DNA of 64,000 nt from Watersipora subatra (Eukaryota > Bryozoa > Gymnolaemata > Cheilostomatida > Watersiporidae), in contig NC_088715.1 of NCBI RefSeq assembly GCF_963576615.1, positions 1,442,001 to 1,506,000 of the forward strand, in the 5' to 3' direction. The position numbers and the translations under genes were made by a program. Shown in pieces: positions 34,780-47,533 of this stretch. The notes below the pieces were generated by a model, which had not been told where the DNA came from, did no database searches, and saw only the letters and a program-made list of their open reading frames with translations. How positions within the stretch are numbered: the first letter of the stretch is position 1; the number at the start of each line of letters is the position of its first letter.

Positions 34780-34942
34780 AAATATGATACAATCCTCAAC
34801 CACCACAGGCCCAGCCATCTCATGAAGATGTGGTGGAGACGTTGAGATTGCTGGTGAAGGCCACATGACCGTTTTAGTGGAGCAGATGGCCATCTGAAAA
34901 GAGGACCAAGAGAAGCCTCCACTATATGCACCGGAAGACTGA
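34780..34942 (+). pseudogene. Coding-like 3' fragment ending PLYAPED, copy 2
   Basis: Homologous to 31780-31938. The frame opens with YNPQPPQAQ, passes SHEDVVETLRLL and stops early at a TGA. The conserved C-terminal words reappear in another frame before a TGA at 34940-34942. This copy is decayed. Confidence 0.4.
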
Positions 34943-35053
34943 GCCTGGCTTCTAAAGAAACAAAAGGAGAAGGCGAGGAGACCACACCAACTTGTAGGAT
35001 AAATATGTAGGGCTCTTTCAAATAAAAATGTTTAGCCAAACTATATGTGTTTA

Positions 35054-35097
35054 GTAGAACAACAGGGCCAGTTCTGAAACTGACCCTGTTGTTCTAC
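35054..35097. other. Near-perfect 20-bp stem hairpin
   Basis: GTAGAACAACAGGGCCAGTT is followed by a 4-base spacer and its inverse with one mismatch, ending CCCTGTTGTTCTAC. The loop is too short for a typical pre-miRNA. It may be a fold-back end pair or a cruciform-forming palindrome. Confidence 0.8.
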
Positions 35098-35099
35098 AA

Positions 35100-36335
35100 T
35101 GAAAGCAGACTGAAACCATTGCATGCTTGTCCAGAGGGGCTTGAACAAGCACCAGCTACCATAGAGCCAAGAAGACGGTGCCAACATGAAAGGGGCAAGG
35201 GCTAGGAACCTGAAGGGAGAAGCGGAGCTAGAAATAGCAAAGCCAAAAACAGAAGTTTACACCTTCCCTGCATTCAGCAAAGAGCTGGAAAGCCGGCTTT
35301 AGGAGCTCAGGAAGGTGCCAGGAGCTGGAGAAACTACTAAAACAAGAAAGAAAAAATTCTGGAGAGCCAGGTGAGCCCGCCAAACCAGCACCAGTCCAGC
35401 TTCCTAACCACTTCCAGCTTCCACCAGTCCAGCTGTTTTTGGATCATCAGCTTCAAGTTAAAATATTGCAAAGAGTAAAAGGAACTAAATATTTTTTTAG
35501 ATTAGATTAACAAGAACAATAAATTCCATGAGAGCCAGCTGAGCCCGCGAGTCCAGCACCAGTCCATTTTTCCTAGCTCGGAGAGAAAAACACCTGGGGT
35601 CATTAGGTACAATCTCAGCCAGACTCTGTTACCTAGTCCATTTAGCATAAATTAAATTAACTTTAAATATATTTTTCTTGCTGCATGTTCTATTAAAGTC
35701 ATGCATATCACACATCGTTGAACAGCTGAGAATTAAATATTTCTAAAGATATTAAAACTGCTAACCATAAAACCATTTTCAAGGAGGAAATGGTCTCAGA
35801 GAGTGACTTCAAACTCAACTTCAAAAAATATCCAGTTTCAACTGCTGAAAAAGTTGATATTTTAGATAAATGTTTTCAAAATGTAGAAAATCTTCTGAGG
35901 AATTATTTGCTATGTATATTGTTTGGTCTGGGTAGCACACAGTGGCACTAAAAGAGCAACAAACCTACGGTAATTAATGCCCCATAATGATGAGGGTGTT
36001 AATACTGTGACTACATTTGGTAGAATTACTGGTACTGTATTTGTGAAGATACTGATAGCTAGTTGCTAGTTGTGTTTGATGTGGTACTGCATAGACATCA
36101 ATTAATAGAATAACATGGAGCATCATGTACCTCAGTGAAAGTGATTGATGCTCTGCCAATATTTAGGCAGGTCTTTGTTTTAGTGTTTTGTGAAAAATTA
36201 GCTGTTTTGAGTGATATATAGATACCAACATCCCTGTTCTGGTGGCTGTAAATCATTAAACATCTCAGAAAGTATTATTATGTCTGCTTGTAATAAATAG
36301 AGCAGCAGGTGAATGTTGTAAGAGTTGGTCAGCTA
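35100..36335. other. Gene-free stretch
   Basis: 35110-35640 contains repeated AGCC/CCAG-rich words (for example GAGAGCCAGSTGAGCCCGC twice, with CAGCACCAGTCCA) that look like an old duplicated repeat. No exon is supported. Confidence 0.4.
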
Positions 36336-36339
36336 GAGG

Positions 36340-37000
36340 GCTCAAAGGTCACTATCAATTTTTCATTTTATCGTTGGTTCTGGCTGAAATCACGAATTGA
36401 ATGAAAAACACAAAATTATTCAGCTGAAATTCACAGAATTGTCAAAGCTGCGCAAGCTCGCCAAAATCATAGTCGAAACACTTTTATTTGGCCAAAAATT
36501 TGTAAGTGAGCACGAATATAGCAGTTTTCATCATTTATATATTCCAAGACCCATAACATGACACATGACAAAAATACTAACATGATTTTCCATAGGAAAT
36601 ACGATGCAACAGGTGTGATTGCGCTAAAGATGGCAGCTCTTTTTACAACATATCTTTAGCTGCTAAAAGGAAGGTGTTATTATTTAAAGAGAAACAATTC
36701 ATAGCCATGCAGTCCGACTGATAAAGAATAAAAATAGTGTATTATAGGCAGTTGCATTGTATGTACTATGTTTACGTAATACGTAATACGTGTCTCAGAC
36801 TATACCAATCCCAAAACTGTTAAAATCGTGATCGCTAATAATTTATTCAACCAATTTATTATTTGCGTTTCATCTACGATTTCTGTGTGCAGGTTCAGTG
36901 ACAATTTTGTCAATTTTGACTGAATAATTCTGTTTCTGTCTTTCAAGTCTTGATTTCAGTCAGAACCAACCAAAAATTGTCACAGACGGGCCTTTAGTGG
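36340..37000. mobile_element. Diverged relative of the 11877-12604 fold-back element
   Basis: It shares GTTGGTTCTG(G/A)CTGAAATCA at both ends in inverted orientation, plus internal words (TTATTCAGCTGAAATTCACA, GACTATACCAAT) in the same order as the element at 11877-12604. The outermost bases differ from that copy and I could not fix a target duplication, so the ends are approximate. Confidence 0.5.
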
Positions 37001-39764
37001 CATCACACGGAGTAGGATAATAAATTGACAAACAAAGCTAGTCCCCTTCTTTCCTCAGTGGTTGATCAGAAGTCAGCCAGCCCTTACCAAAGCTTATCAG
37101 ATTGCTAAGATTCTTTGAGAAGTCAGCATGCTTCTTAGCAGACTTCTAATCAATTGCCTCAATCACCTCCACCCGTTAGCTACAATACAGGCTAATAATA
37201 GAGGTCATCTCAGGATAGTCCCTTAAGATTGCTATTAGTGGTTGATGGATAAGACTGACTAATATCACCATCAAGTAACCTGTCAAGATGGATGCTACAG
37301 GATGGTGAACCATCATAATGCATGTTGTAGTGTGATGTAGCAGGTCATAATGTTCATTGTTTATATAGTGATTGTATAGAGGCATAGGATATTATTATGC
37401 TGACCACTATCATACTGGGTTACATTTTGTGACTTACTGTGGTATATATTGCTAAAGTCTCTGTATGGACTGTTGTTATATGGAACATTCAAAATCGATG
37501 AAAGGGATGAGACAAACTGATACAAGCCATTGAGTGTGTCATGGGATAATCACCATACGAGCACTTTTAGGATGAGTTGATATTTGATTTGCCCATGAAC
37601 GAGAGCCCCACTTCACGTGAAAAAGAAGTTGTGTGCACTTGTTCTTTACTTTATAAAATAGTTTTGTCAATATTATCATGCTATTGTTGCTTGTAGTGAC
37701 AATCAAAAGATTAAATTTTCAGTAACCAAAATAAATAGAAGGAACAAAAACACTTTACTATTATCCTAAGAAATAGTGAATGATAATTATAATAAGAAAG
37801 AGTAGAGACGGACAACTCCTTAGATGTACTCTCAGAACACTTCTACATCATTTACATAGCTTAGTGAAAATAAAGAGATGACCTTTACTTTGTAAGACCT
37901 TGTGAATCAGTGGCTTGGTAAGGAGAAGTTTCTGATCTCTTTTTAACTGCTTTCAGACTCATTTAAATGAATACTAATTAGTAGGCCTTCTTATTTCCTT
38001 ATCAACTACCCTCAATTATGGAAACTAAATGTTTTTGATGTGAATTAATCTAACTTAATTATGGCTTTCTCTTTCTGGGCATAAACTTTCTGACAGTTAA
38101 ATTTGGGAAGCGAACTAACATAACAGCTGCTTAAAATTAATATTTATGTCTTTTCATATAAATCTCAATCTGTAGTTCACCTGTGTGGGCATTGTTCTCA
38201 AAATCCAAGGACGATAAGAATTGATTAAAATGGCAGTTGTGTGCTGATACACAGACCAGCAAAGTAAAAACCAAGGACCTCTCAACCACAAACCTCTATT
38301 CACCCTTACGTTATCATCATCCTGCTAACTGAGATTGCATCAGTGCCAGTCGTTAGAAGTACCTCAAGACCCGCTACCAAGATAAAAGCCAGCCTATGGA
38401 CTCTGCACCCAGGCCATGACGGTGTGGTAGGTTCTAGCTGCTGCACAGTCAGCGCCTAGGTGCAGGCTAATTTGTTGGCACTGGCAGATAGTTGTTGCTC
38501 AACAAAGGGTTTCATTTAATTCAAGCTGGTTGAACATGAAGTAGATGTAATCAAATATACTCTATTTCCATTCCTCTGCTAGATTAGATGTGCTTTGACA
38601 CCCTGTTAGAGAGAAAAGACAACCCCTAAATTTTGGGTGCTTGGACATGATTATCGCTTTTGTATTTCTGGTTTTTGTGCGCAACGTCACAATAATCTAT
38701 ATCGAGAGAGCATAACTCCAACGTTTCGTTACTGAATGATATAGATAGCTCACATTGCCAATATATTGTTTTGGCATATGGTGTCATATTGCACAGCAGA
38801 AGGTTCAAACAAATTGGCTGCTCTTTGTTGTTTATATGAACTTAATAAGAATAATAAAGGTTTCTCATTGATGTTTTCCAGCTCATCAGTAAAAGGAATT
38901 TTTTTTTGTATGTAATCTTATCACCTGGCAACAAACTAATAAACCAGCACAAGCATTCCAAGCTTGAATCTAAACGGATTAGCTCTCAAAGCTCGTCAAA
39001 AGCCTCCAGCTCTTCGTAGTATATAAGTCATTCCCGCCCTTTAATTATTTTAAAAGATCCTGATAAATGGACTTATGAGAAAAGGGGCCTGAGGCTACAA
39101 AAATCAATAAAATTAAAAAGAATGCAAAACATATTTCGGTTTTAAACAATTATGCACACAATTGCTCAAGGAGTTACCTACTCTTGCCACATATCACTAT
39201 AAAGATAGCTGGATTAAAACAGTTTCAGTACTGGACTTGTTTTATATGGTTGGATAAGAGTATGCAGATTACAATGTGCTTCTTAGTCTAAACCAGTGAC
39301 TCTCAATTATTTCTTGTCATGTTTCCCCATGACATCATACCGCTGCTCTGTGCACACTGTACATGCTGAGTGCAGACAAAACCTTCATACTGCAAGGCAA
39401 ATGCTTCCTGCAGGGCTTGGAGTTCCTGCCAATGCTTCCCTTCCTGCTTCCTGCATATAATGAGTGAGCCATTGTTCCTTAATATAGTGAAGATGCAATA
39501 GCACTTTATCCATGCACAATAAGAAAACAAAGATGAAAAACATGCAAAGCCTTGCTAGCTACTTAAACAGCAATAAAATATTAAAACATAAATACAATAT
39601 ATATATAATATAATATATAGAGGAAAAAACGAGATTGTTAACTGTTGGTATTGTGATGATTATCAGTAGAATTCATATCATCAGGAGTCTCTAGGTATAT
39701 GATAACTGATTTAGCTTTATCCGCATAGCTGCCACATCTAAATGTATAAATGTTAGATATGAAA
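37001..39764. other. Gene-free stretch
   Basis: No exon-like signal with support. AT microsatellite words (ATATATATAATATAATATA) lie near 39597-39618. Confidence 0.4.
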
Positions 39765-40760
39765 AAAGAATGCTTTTCATGGGATTCGAACTCACTACAT
39801 TCATTTCAGCTGCACAACACACCAATATCCACACTAATTGATCACCTTTCGACATTTAGTAATAATCATGCAGTTAGTTCTTCCCCCCTACAATCTCTCA
39901 CAACACACCAGACTACCAGAATGTTGTTATTAATATAATTAGTAGTGATGAGCTTATATGACAGCCTTTAGTCACATTGATATGACAGATTACTGTTCTA
40001 GTACTAACAGGCCTGATGGTGAAAGTTGGCTAATACCCGGAGTTGCCTTCTGCTACAGTTTTTTAATTTATACCCATAGATGTGCATAATGGTATAGAAG
40101 TCATAAAAGAGAGTCAACCATTGGGCAGTTTGTTAAAGTAGCGACTTATTTTTTAATGAGTTGAAATTTTCAATAAATGAAAAAGGTTTATATATAATAA
40201 CAATGCCAATAAACATAGTACCTTTTTAAAGTTTTAAATCAAACTTAATAACAGATTTTGAAAAAAAAACTATGAATTAAAATATATTGCTCATAGTTTA
40301 CAATTAAAAAATTGTCCTTTGAAGATGATTTGAAATAACAAAATGAATGAAAGCCTCAACTTAAACTCCCAAATAAAAAGAAAGACCCAAATAAATATAA
40401 ATATCTACTAGTAGCCTGACAATCTAAAGTGTAGTGAGAGATCATCAAGTGGTATGATAAAGCACAGACTGGGTAAGTTGATTGGTGCAGGTATTACAGT
40501 GTCTGTCTACTAAGGTAAACATCATGAGTTCAAGTCCTGTGCAAGGTAATTTTTTATCCTGGTCTCAAATCCTGGCTTCAGACATACACTGAATTTGCTA
40601 CAGTAAAGATTTCTGCCTAACTCTTTTGGCAACAAATTAATTTTTTCAAAGAGACATAATTGAATAGGTAAAGCCTAATATCTGACAAGGGTACATATAA
40701 GCTGTCATAACCTTTGAACCATGCCGTCTATAAAAAAGACTTTGATACAAGATTAAAATT
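39765..40760. repeat. Segmental duplication, left copy
   Basis: Collinear with 42150-43135 about 2.38 kb to the right. Long shared words include TACTAACAGGCCTGAT, GAAGATGATTTGAAATAACA and AAATATCTACTAGTAGCCTG. The block includes one minus-strand tRNA-like SINE head (39767-39850) and one plus-strand SINE (40478-40620), each with its counterpart in the right copy. Confidence 0.8.
40478..40620 (+). mobile_element. tRNA-derived SINE
   Basis: A tRNA-like head with a GAGTTCAAGTCC box B is followed by a tail containing CTGGCTTCAGACATACACTG and CTACAGTAAAG. The same head-and-tail pattern recurs at other sites in this window. Confidence 0.65.
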
Positions 40761-40849
40761 TTGAAATTATACATCACAAATACTCTGACAGGGTGGCAGG
40801 CTAGTAAGAGATCAAGCACTCGATAAAGTGTAGACAACAGATTTATGTA

Positions 40850-40935
40850 CAATCGATTAGTGCAGTTGTTAAGGTGTTGTCAACCAGGCAGCATGTTGTG
40901 AGTTCAAATCCTCTACCAGGTAATACTTTATTCCA
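40850..40935 (+). mobile_element. tRNA-like SINE head
   Basis: Contains ATTAGTGCAG (box A-like position) and GTGAGTTCAAATCC (box B). The tail is short and degenerate. It is unlikely to be a functional tRNA because no acceptor stem closes. Confidence 0.45.
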
Positions 40936-41204
40936 ACCTACATAGCGGAATTATAAATACATAAATATATAGCCTATTCTTGTTCAGCATTGCATAAACC
41001 AGTCCAACCAAATTACAGTAATTAACTAGACATGTAATGTAAGCAAGTTATACTATAAGGTAGAATTGAGAAAAGGCTTCTAAATCATAAACAGATATGA
41101 TGCAATGATCACAGACTAGCAACTGTCAGTCTCACCTATGAGAGACCGTCATGTGTAATAAGTATGTGTACAAAAATTCTAACAAGCAACAAGGTGGTCG
41201 AGTT

Positions 41205-41330
41205 GCACAGGTGGTAGATAGCTTAGTTAGGAAGTCGAGTATCTCGGTTTGATTCCCGTGTAGGGAATATTTTTGCATAATGCTTTCAGCATGACCTCAA
41301 AATAATGGACAGACATGGCTCTAGCTATAG
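41205..41330 (+). mobile_element. tRNA-derived SINE
   Basis: GGTAGATAGCTTAGTT...GGTTTGATTCCCG has good box A and box B resemblance, followed by a GGACAGACATGGCTC tail like the other SINEs here. Confidence 0.5.
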
Positions 41331-41805
41331 AACAGATTGATTTGTTGATAAAAGATTTGTTGATAACTTTACTCACTGAAATCTAGTCGCCTTTCCCATG
41401 ATCCTAAGTTGGCCCTAAATGGTCCTGTCACCATTGGCAACTGACAAGTATTAACAGGTACTTATGATGTGATAATCACTGCAGGTGAGCAAGCTTCTTC
41501 ACATTCAGCTTTAGTTCTACAATACAAAGGAACAATTGAAAGTTCCTGGTTTTGATTCAATAGAAGTTGTAGGACCATGACTTGGTTTTAATAAAATGGA
41601 GGACGATTCCAAAAGTGCTCAAAGTTGTTCAAGATCACCAACATCACTCTAATGAACAAATTAAATCTCACTTCTCATTGGAGCAAATCACTATTAGAGT
41701 TTTGATAAGACTACGAAAATCTCTAGACAAAAACTCCTATGCAAAAACTAAAACACAGAGTGTAAGTACATGTGTATTATCAAATATTCAGAGATGTCTG
41801 ACGGC

Positions 41806-41940
41806 AGATGACTGGTGCAGGTGTTGATCTACAAAGTTGGATGTCCAGGGTTCAAGTCATATCTATAGCAGTCTTTTATCCTCACCTCCAACCCTGGATT
41901 CAGACAGACACGACTTTCATTACAGTAAATATTGTATTTG
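41806..41940 (+). mobile_element. tRNA-derived SINE
   Basis: The head contains AGGGTTCAAGTC. The tail has ACCCTGGATTCAGACAGACA then TTACAGTAAATATT, matching the family tail. Confidence 0.6.
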
Positions 41941-42058
41941 TAACACAATCAGTCACCCTAGACTCTCTTACTTTCTATACTAAGAGGCCACTCATTCTTG
42001 CTGATAATATATACCTGCATGTATGTGTATTGTGGTGTCCGTAACACACAATACACAG

Positions 42059-42235
42059 TGTATTCAACAATATTTACTATAATAAAAGCTGTGCCAGTTC
42101 ACCAGTTCACCCGCCCGATTGAAGCCTCACTTAAATGTTACAAAACGATTGCTTCACACGAGATTAGAACTCGCAACACGTAGTTTAGCTGCACCATACG
42201 CTCCTATCTGCACTAATTTACCAACTCAATCAATT
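42059..42235 (-). mobile_element. tRNA-derived SINE (minus)
   Basis: On the minus strand a GCGAGTTCTAATCTCG box B is followed by a tail ending GGCACAGCTTTTATTATAGT. It is the counterpart of the head at 39767-39850 in the segmental duplication. Confidence 0.6.
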
Positions 42236-43135
42236 AGTGATAATCATGCAGCTATTACACATGACAATCTCTCACAACACTCCAGACTGTCAGGGTGTTA
42301 TTTGAAAATATAATTAGTCATGATGAGCCCATATGACAGCCATTAGTCAAATTGATATGACAGTTTACTGTTCTGGTACTAACAGGCCTGATTGTAAAAG
42401 TTTGCTAGTAAAAGGAGTTGTCTTCTGCTGCAGGATGCCAATTTAACTGCATAGATGAATAACTTAGTATTTTATAAGTGTAGATTGAAAAAGCTAGAAG
42501 TCAAAATAAACAGTACACTTTTAGAAATTTTATTAACATAAAAGAATAATAACAACAATAATTTAAAGACATTCATACAAAGATAAAATGGTCAAATAAC
42601 AGATTTTTAATAATATACTTCTGATTGCATTAAAGATTACTCCAAATTAAAACTACTGAAAAAGAAAACCAAAACGCTTCTAGTTTAAAATTTACTCAAA
42701 TATATTCTTTGAAGATGATTTGAAATAACAAAATGAAGGAAAGCCTCAGCTTAAACACCCAAATAAATATAAATATCTACTAGTAGCCTGACAATCTAGA
42801 GTGTAGTGAGGGATCATCAAATGGTATGATAAATCACAGACTGGGCAAACTGATTGGTGCATGTATTACAGTGTCTGCCTACTAAGGTAAACATCATGAG
42901 TTCAAGTACTGTGCAGGGCAACTTTTTATTTTGGTCTCAGGTCCTGGCTTCAGACATACACTGAATTTGTTACAATAAATATTTCTTACCTAACTCTTTT
43001 GTTACCAAATTAATTTCTTTAACGAGACATAATTGCAGAGGTAACACCTTATATTTGATGAAGGTGCGTATACATGTAAACCATCATAAAATTTGAACCA
43101 CACCGTCTGTAAAAAAATTATTTTGATATCAAATT
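42150..43135. repeat. Segmental duplication, right copy
   Basis: Matches 39765-40760 in order and orientation. Includes a SINE at 42855-42995 equivalent to 40478-40620. The copies differ by substitutions and small indels throughout, so the duplication is not recent. Confidence 0.8.
42855..42995 (+). mobile_element. tRNA-derived SINE
   Basis: Duplicate of the SINE at 40478-40620, with CATGAGTTCAAGTACTG as box B and the same tail. Confidence 0.6.
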
Positions 43136-44479
43136 ATTCAGCATAACATTTAACACCGGATGAAGCCATAAAAAAGCCCCAAATGTGTTGCATAATGAGC
43201 TTGGACACATTTTCAGCCATTTCCCCTACTTCTGTGAGCATGTCCAAGTCGAAGAAGTTATCAATATTATTACCGCTAACAGTAAAATAATCCTCCTCTG
43301 TAATACTATTGTTTAATAAAATTCACCCAAAGTCTATCGATCCACAATGAGTGCAACTTTGTAACCGTAATGTGTCTGACACGGCTGGTTGTTGCTAAGA
43401 AGAAAGCATGATAAAAATATGTTTTTGAAGAGTTTAAACAGCAATAAATTTTTACTGATTTCTACCTTGAAACATCTCAGCAGTCAGGCCACGTCAAACA
43501 TCAAAAACATCAAATGAAAGAATAATATTAAAACTGTCTGATAGAATCAACTACAATTTGGTGCAAGTACATCTTCAACTATTTCCTTCTGTTCATGTAC
43601 AGATATGATTGGCTCCTTCTGTTTAAGTACAGATATGATTGGCTAATAAATCAACTCACTAATCAAATACTTTGCACAAAGCCTACTAAAGCTGTACCAT
43701 ATGTGACTCTTGGCCATATGCCAACACTGTGGCAAGTCACACTACTCGGCTTATGGTATACACAGTGGCTCAGCTCATGGTTAAAATAGTTGTTCACTTA
43801 ATAAACTGAGAGTAAATTATAATCTGTAGACAATGTAGATAGCCTCCTAACCATCTCATACATCTGTTCATTTTTAACAAAAAACAGTTATTACGGCGAT
43901 CAGGTAGTCATTGGGACAACATAGATGAACAGACAAGAAATAGCGATTAAACTTACGTGAAACTGTTCTTATTCCATCTGATCTTTTATAACTTAGCTTG
44001 ACACAAACCTTTCCCTTATTAGCCAATAACAGAAAGAATGCCAGACACCCTCCAGACACTGTTGGTTTTATAGGGAATTTACGCTATTCAAATAGCAAAA
44101 CACACGTAAATTGCCTAATATGCGTACACTGCCTCATTCGTCCCAATATATTCCCAAACTCACCCTCTTTGCCATATAAAAGGAAAAAATATACTCCACT
44201 TTTAAAATTGTTGGCTGTATCTTACCTGCAGCATTTTCATATCAATTTCAGTTGTTTTATGATCGCTGTAATTTTACAATAAGTACATTTTTACACCCAA
44301 ATACGACAATCTGTTTATTTTTTGGACATCTACGTCTATTCGGTGAAGTAAAACTAGTAACAAATATTTTACACGTTTACGACAAAGTAAATAAAAGTAT
44401 TTTTCCGCTATAATTAGAATGTTGTGTACCAGTCATTTGACTACCCGTCTCTATTTGTCTCTATTTGTCTATAAAGGTC
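43136..44479. other. Gene-free stretch
   Basis: No supported exon. A short tandem duplication of TTCTGTT(C/T)A(T/A)GTACAGATATG occurs at 43585-43645. Open frames near 43870-44280 on both strands have no recognisable protein features. Confidence 0.4.
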
Positions 44480-44575
44480 CAGATTAAGATAAAAGTTATC
44501 TTGGAATGATACATCGACTTGAAACATTTACATTGATAGACCAACGTGTAATGCCTGCACCTATCCGATGGACTC
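44480..44575 (-). mobile_element. tRNA-like SINE fragment (minus)
   Basis: Read on the minus strand, the head GGTGCAGGCATTACACGTTG and a TTATCTTAATCTGG tail match the family, with a degraded box B. Confidence 0.45.
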
Positions 44576-44796
44576 AAAAGATTTCTGACCAATTGCGGCG
44601 ACTTATTCCCTCTGGTTTGTCGACACATTTGACGATCTATCACAGCAAACAATAATAATTTCATAGAACTTGTATATACTGTATACCATGATGAAGACAA
44701 CCCTATATGTACATTATTTTGTTTTGCAAGGGCGGCAGGAGAAAAAAAGGGGTTTTTAAGGCTAACTACAAGATTATCACTATTTAAATCGGTCTG

Positions 44797-44915
44797 AATC
44801 CATGGTTAGAGGTTAAGATAAAAACTCGCATTGTGCAGGACTAGAACTTCTTACCATCAGGTTACTAGTTTGACTAGTTACTAGTTTAACAGTCTAACAG
44901 CTGTGCTAATCAAAA
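44797..44915 (-). mobile_element. tRNA-derived SINE (minus)
   Basis: On the minus strand GCACAGCTGTTAGAC and GAAGTTCTAGTCCTG are followed by AACCATGGATTCAGACCG. Confidence 0.55.
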
Positions 44916-45726
44916 GCCTATCATTTGTTCAGATTATTTGGACAATTGATTACTTGATGTGCTTTAATGGGTTCATCTGACGATCTCTGACAGAGCACTA
45001 GATGACTAGGGTACAATTTTCTATAAATATTAGAAAAATAAATATTATAGAAATTATAGTAGCCATTTTAAGATTAATTATCGTTTATTATTTTTTAACA
45101 TATTTATTTACCACACTTTCACTCATTACTTCACTAAAGATATTGTCACCCATACCTACTCAACATACCATATTATTTCACAGTTTTGTCATAAACTGGA
45201 GTAAGATTATACATTTCTGTTTTCATCGTAAAAGTGGAGCACTTTTCTCCTGAGTAAAGTAAAGCAACCCATATACCTACAGAAACCTTAGTAATTATCT
45301 ATATTAGAATACAAACACTCTGAGAGTTAATTGAAAATAGATTAAGGGTACCATTGGCCTTCACATGATTGATGTCAATTCTCATTGGTCAATTTATTTG
45401 TCAACACGAAACATAATTTAATAGAGCTGGTGTGTGCAGCCCCAGGCAATACACTCTGCATCTGCCATGCATTTTCCTGGTCTGCGTGCACCAGGGCTTT
45501 TGGCACTATTGAATTATTTTAGCATCTCTTGCTTTTCATTTACTAAAAATTGAAATGTTCATATTAAGCTGAAGGGATCACTGAAAAACGTAATTTCACA
45601 TCTAATCTGCATTGTTATTATAAATCAAGACAAGTTGGTGATTAATTTTAGATATAATTCTGGGCTCACAATTTAATGAATTTTAGCAGGATAAGAGTGT
45701 GTCTGTCTATGCGAGGCTGTACTTAG
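44916..45726. other. Gene-free stretch
   Basis: AT-rich, without supported features. Confidence 0.35.
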
Positions 45727-45734
45727 ACGTAGAT

Positions 45735-47350
45735 TAGTGTTGGGCCGGTAAAAAATTTAGTGCCGGATCGGATATCCTTGCACTTTTTTATCGGTTTTCC
45801 CGGTATCGGTATCTTCGATTTCCTTTGCCTACTAACAACGTTCGGTATTGTTGGTACTGTCGTTCGCTATGTGGTTTTCAGTGTGTGTTTAAACTTTAAA
45901 TGGTTTAAAGTTTAATGGTTTAAACTTTAGGCCATAACTGTCACGAACAACTTTTAGTGTTGTTGCTAGGTAAACCAGACACGCTGATTCGAATTTTGTA
46001 ATCAGAATAAAGATTGGTCAACTAACTTTCAAATTCATAAAGGCTATTTACAGCATTTTAATTTCCGTCTCAGAAACAACACGGTCGGCACAACAAGCTC
46101 CGCCCATAGATATGTGACGTGTCCTAGCTTTTGTAAAATTGGAAGTTGTGAATGTTTAGTCCGATGGCGATGGGTGTCTTAAAATCCATTATTCTCTAAA
46201 TCCAGCCTAAAAATAATCTTAGTATTTGTTGAAAGGTAGATAACCTGTTTAAAATGGCTCGTAGCTTGTTACAGACTGTTTAATGGGCTGAACGCCAAAA
46301 AAATTGAGCTCAACAAAGCGCGATAACAACGCTAGCCTGTGATAAAATCGCGCTTTTTTGGGCTTTCAAATTGTTTTAATGTTTTATCTATCTTTCACAA
46401 AAACTGAGCAGATTTTGAAGGCTGAACTTGGATAAAAATGCGTTTTGAGGCACTCATCTCTATCGTTCCAAATCGGACTAAGTATCTTCAAATTCTGTTA
46501 CTAAAAAGCTAGGTTATGGCATCAACTTTCCCGGTTTGAGTACAATGATTATATGATGTGCAATATGTTTCCAGAGATACTCTTAACACATATCTACGCT
46601 TGGAGGTTGATTGAGATCATGTCCTACCTGTGATAAATACTTCTGACAGAAACTATTAGCTTTTTACTCACTCAATGACTGAACCGAGTATTTTAATTAG
46701 AGAACTAACCAGAAACCTAATCAAAAATTTGGAAGAACATTTAGTAGCCTGTGCAAAAATCATTTTTAGGTCAGCAGTATATTGTAACGGCAAGAGACTC
46801 ATTTTTTAGCAAACCAAAAAAGAAAAGAAAGATGGAAATATAAGTTTCATGATAGATGTTTTTATTGTTTATTTTATTAAAAATATAGTTATTGATACAA
46901 ACGTTATGTTTAATAGAAAACAGATAGATATTAACACACAACAAGCATGTCACTAGGTCATCAGTATAGTCTTTATACATCTTCCCATGTTGGAGAAGAA
47001 CTTCCAAACCTTCGAGGCTGGTGGCATTATCAATGTAACGTAATATAATAGTAGACACGGCAAGCATGGAACTTTGCGTTGAATTCGGTTGCCAATGCGC
47101 GCTGAGTTTAGCATCTTTGTCAAAGAGGCGTTTTTGCAATTAACCAATAACAATCAAAGATTTTCCCGCGCAACAAAATTCTATCCGGATATCCGGATAA
47201 CCATTCACCGATAGGCTTTTACGGATAAATACCGATCATATCAAACCGGCCGCGGATAACTAGCTGTCATCGAAAATGATTGGTTTCCTCGGATACCGAA
47301 AATCCTTCGGTGTCGGTAAGAGCGGATAACCAAATACCGGCCATACACTA
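45735..47350. mobile_element. hAT element, non-autonomous or decayed
   Basis: The left end TAGTGTTGGGCCGGTA and the complement of the right end, TAGTGTATGGCCGGTA, match at 14 of 16 positions. ACGTAGAT (45727-45734) and ACATAAAT (47351-47358) form an 8-bp duplication with two transitions. The ends and 8-bp target are characteristic of hAT. Sub-terminal CGGATA/TATCCG words recur on both sides. A 122-codon minus frame (46771-47139) lacks hAT catalytic motifs I can recognise. Confidence 0.75.
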
Positions 47351-47533
47351 ACATAAATGTAGAGGTGAGATAGTCAATGATTGTCCACTTTATAGTCGCA
47401 CGGCTATAGTGTGGAGGATCGGGACATGCCTGTGTACTATTTACTGCACTCATATATATATCCGCACTATCATTTAACCGTAGCCGACCTCCGCGTCCAT
47501 TTAAACCGATGCCGAGCCACCGGAGGAAGATAG

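Noticed and set aside
43957-44059. Possible minus-strand first exon ending at a GTAAGT donor
   Set aside because: There is no ATG in the frame, no partner exon and no recognisable protein. A lone donor motif is expected by chance.
46771-47139. 122-codon open frame inside the hAT element as a transposase
   Set aside because: No hAT catalytic or dimerisation motif could be recognised, and the C-terminal part is low-complexity AT-rich translation.
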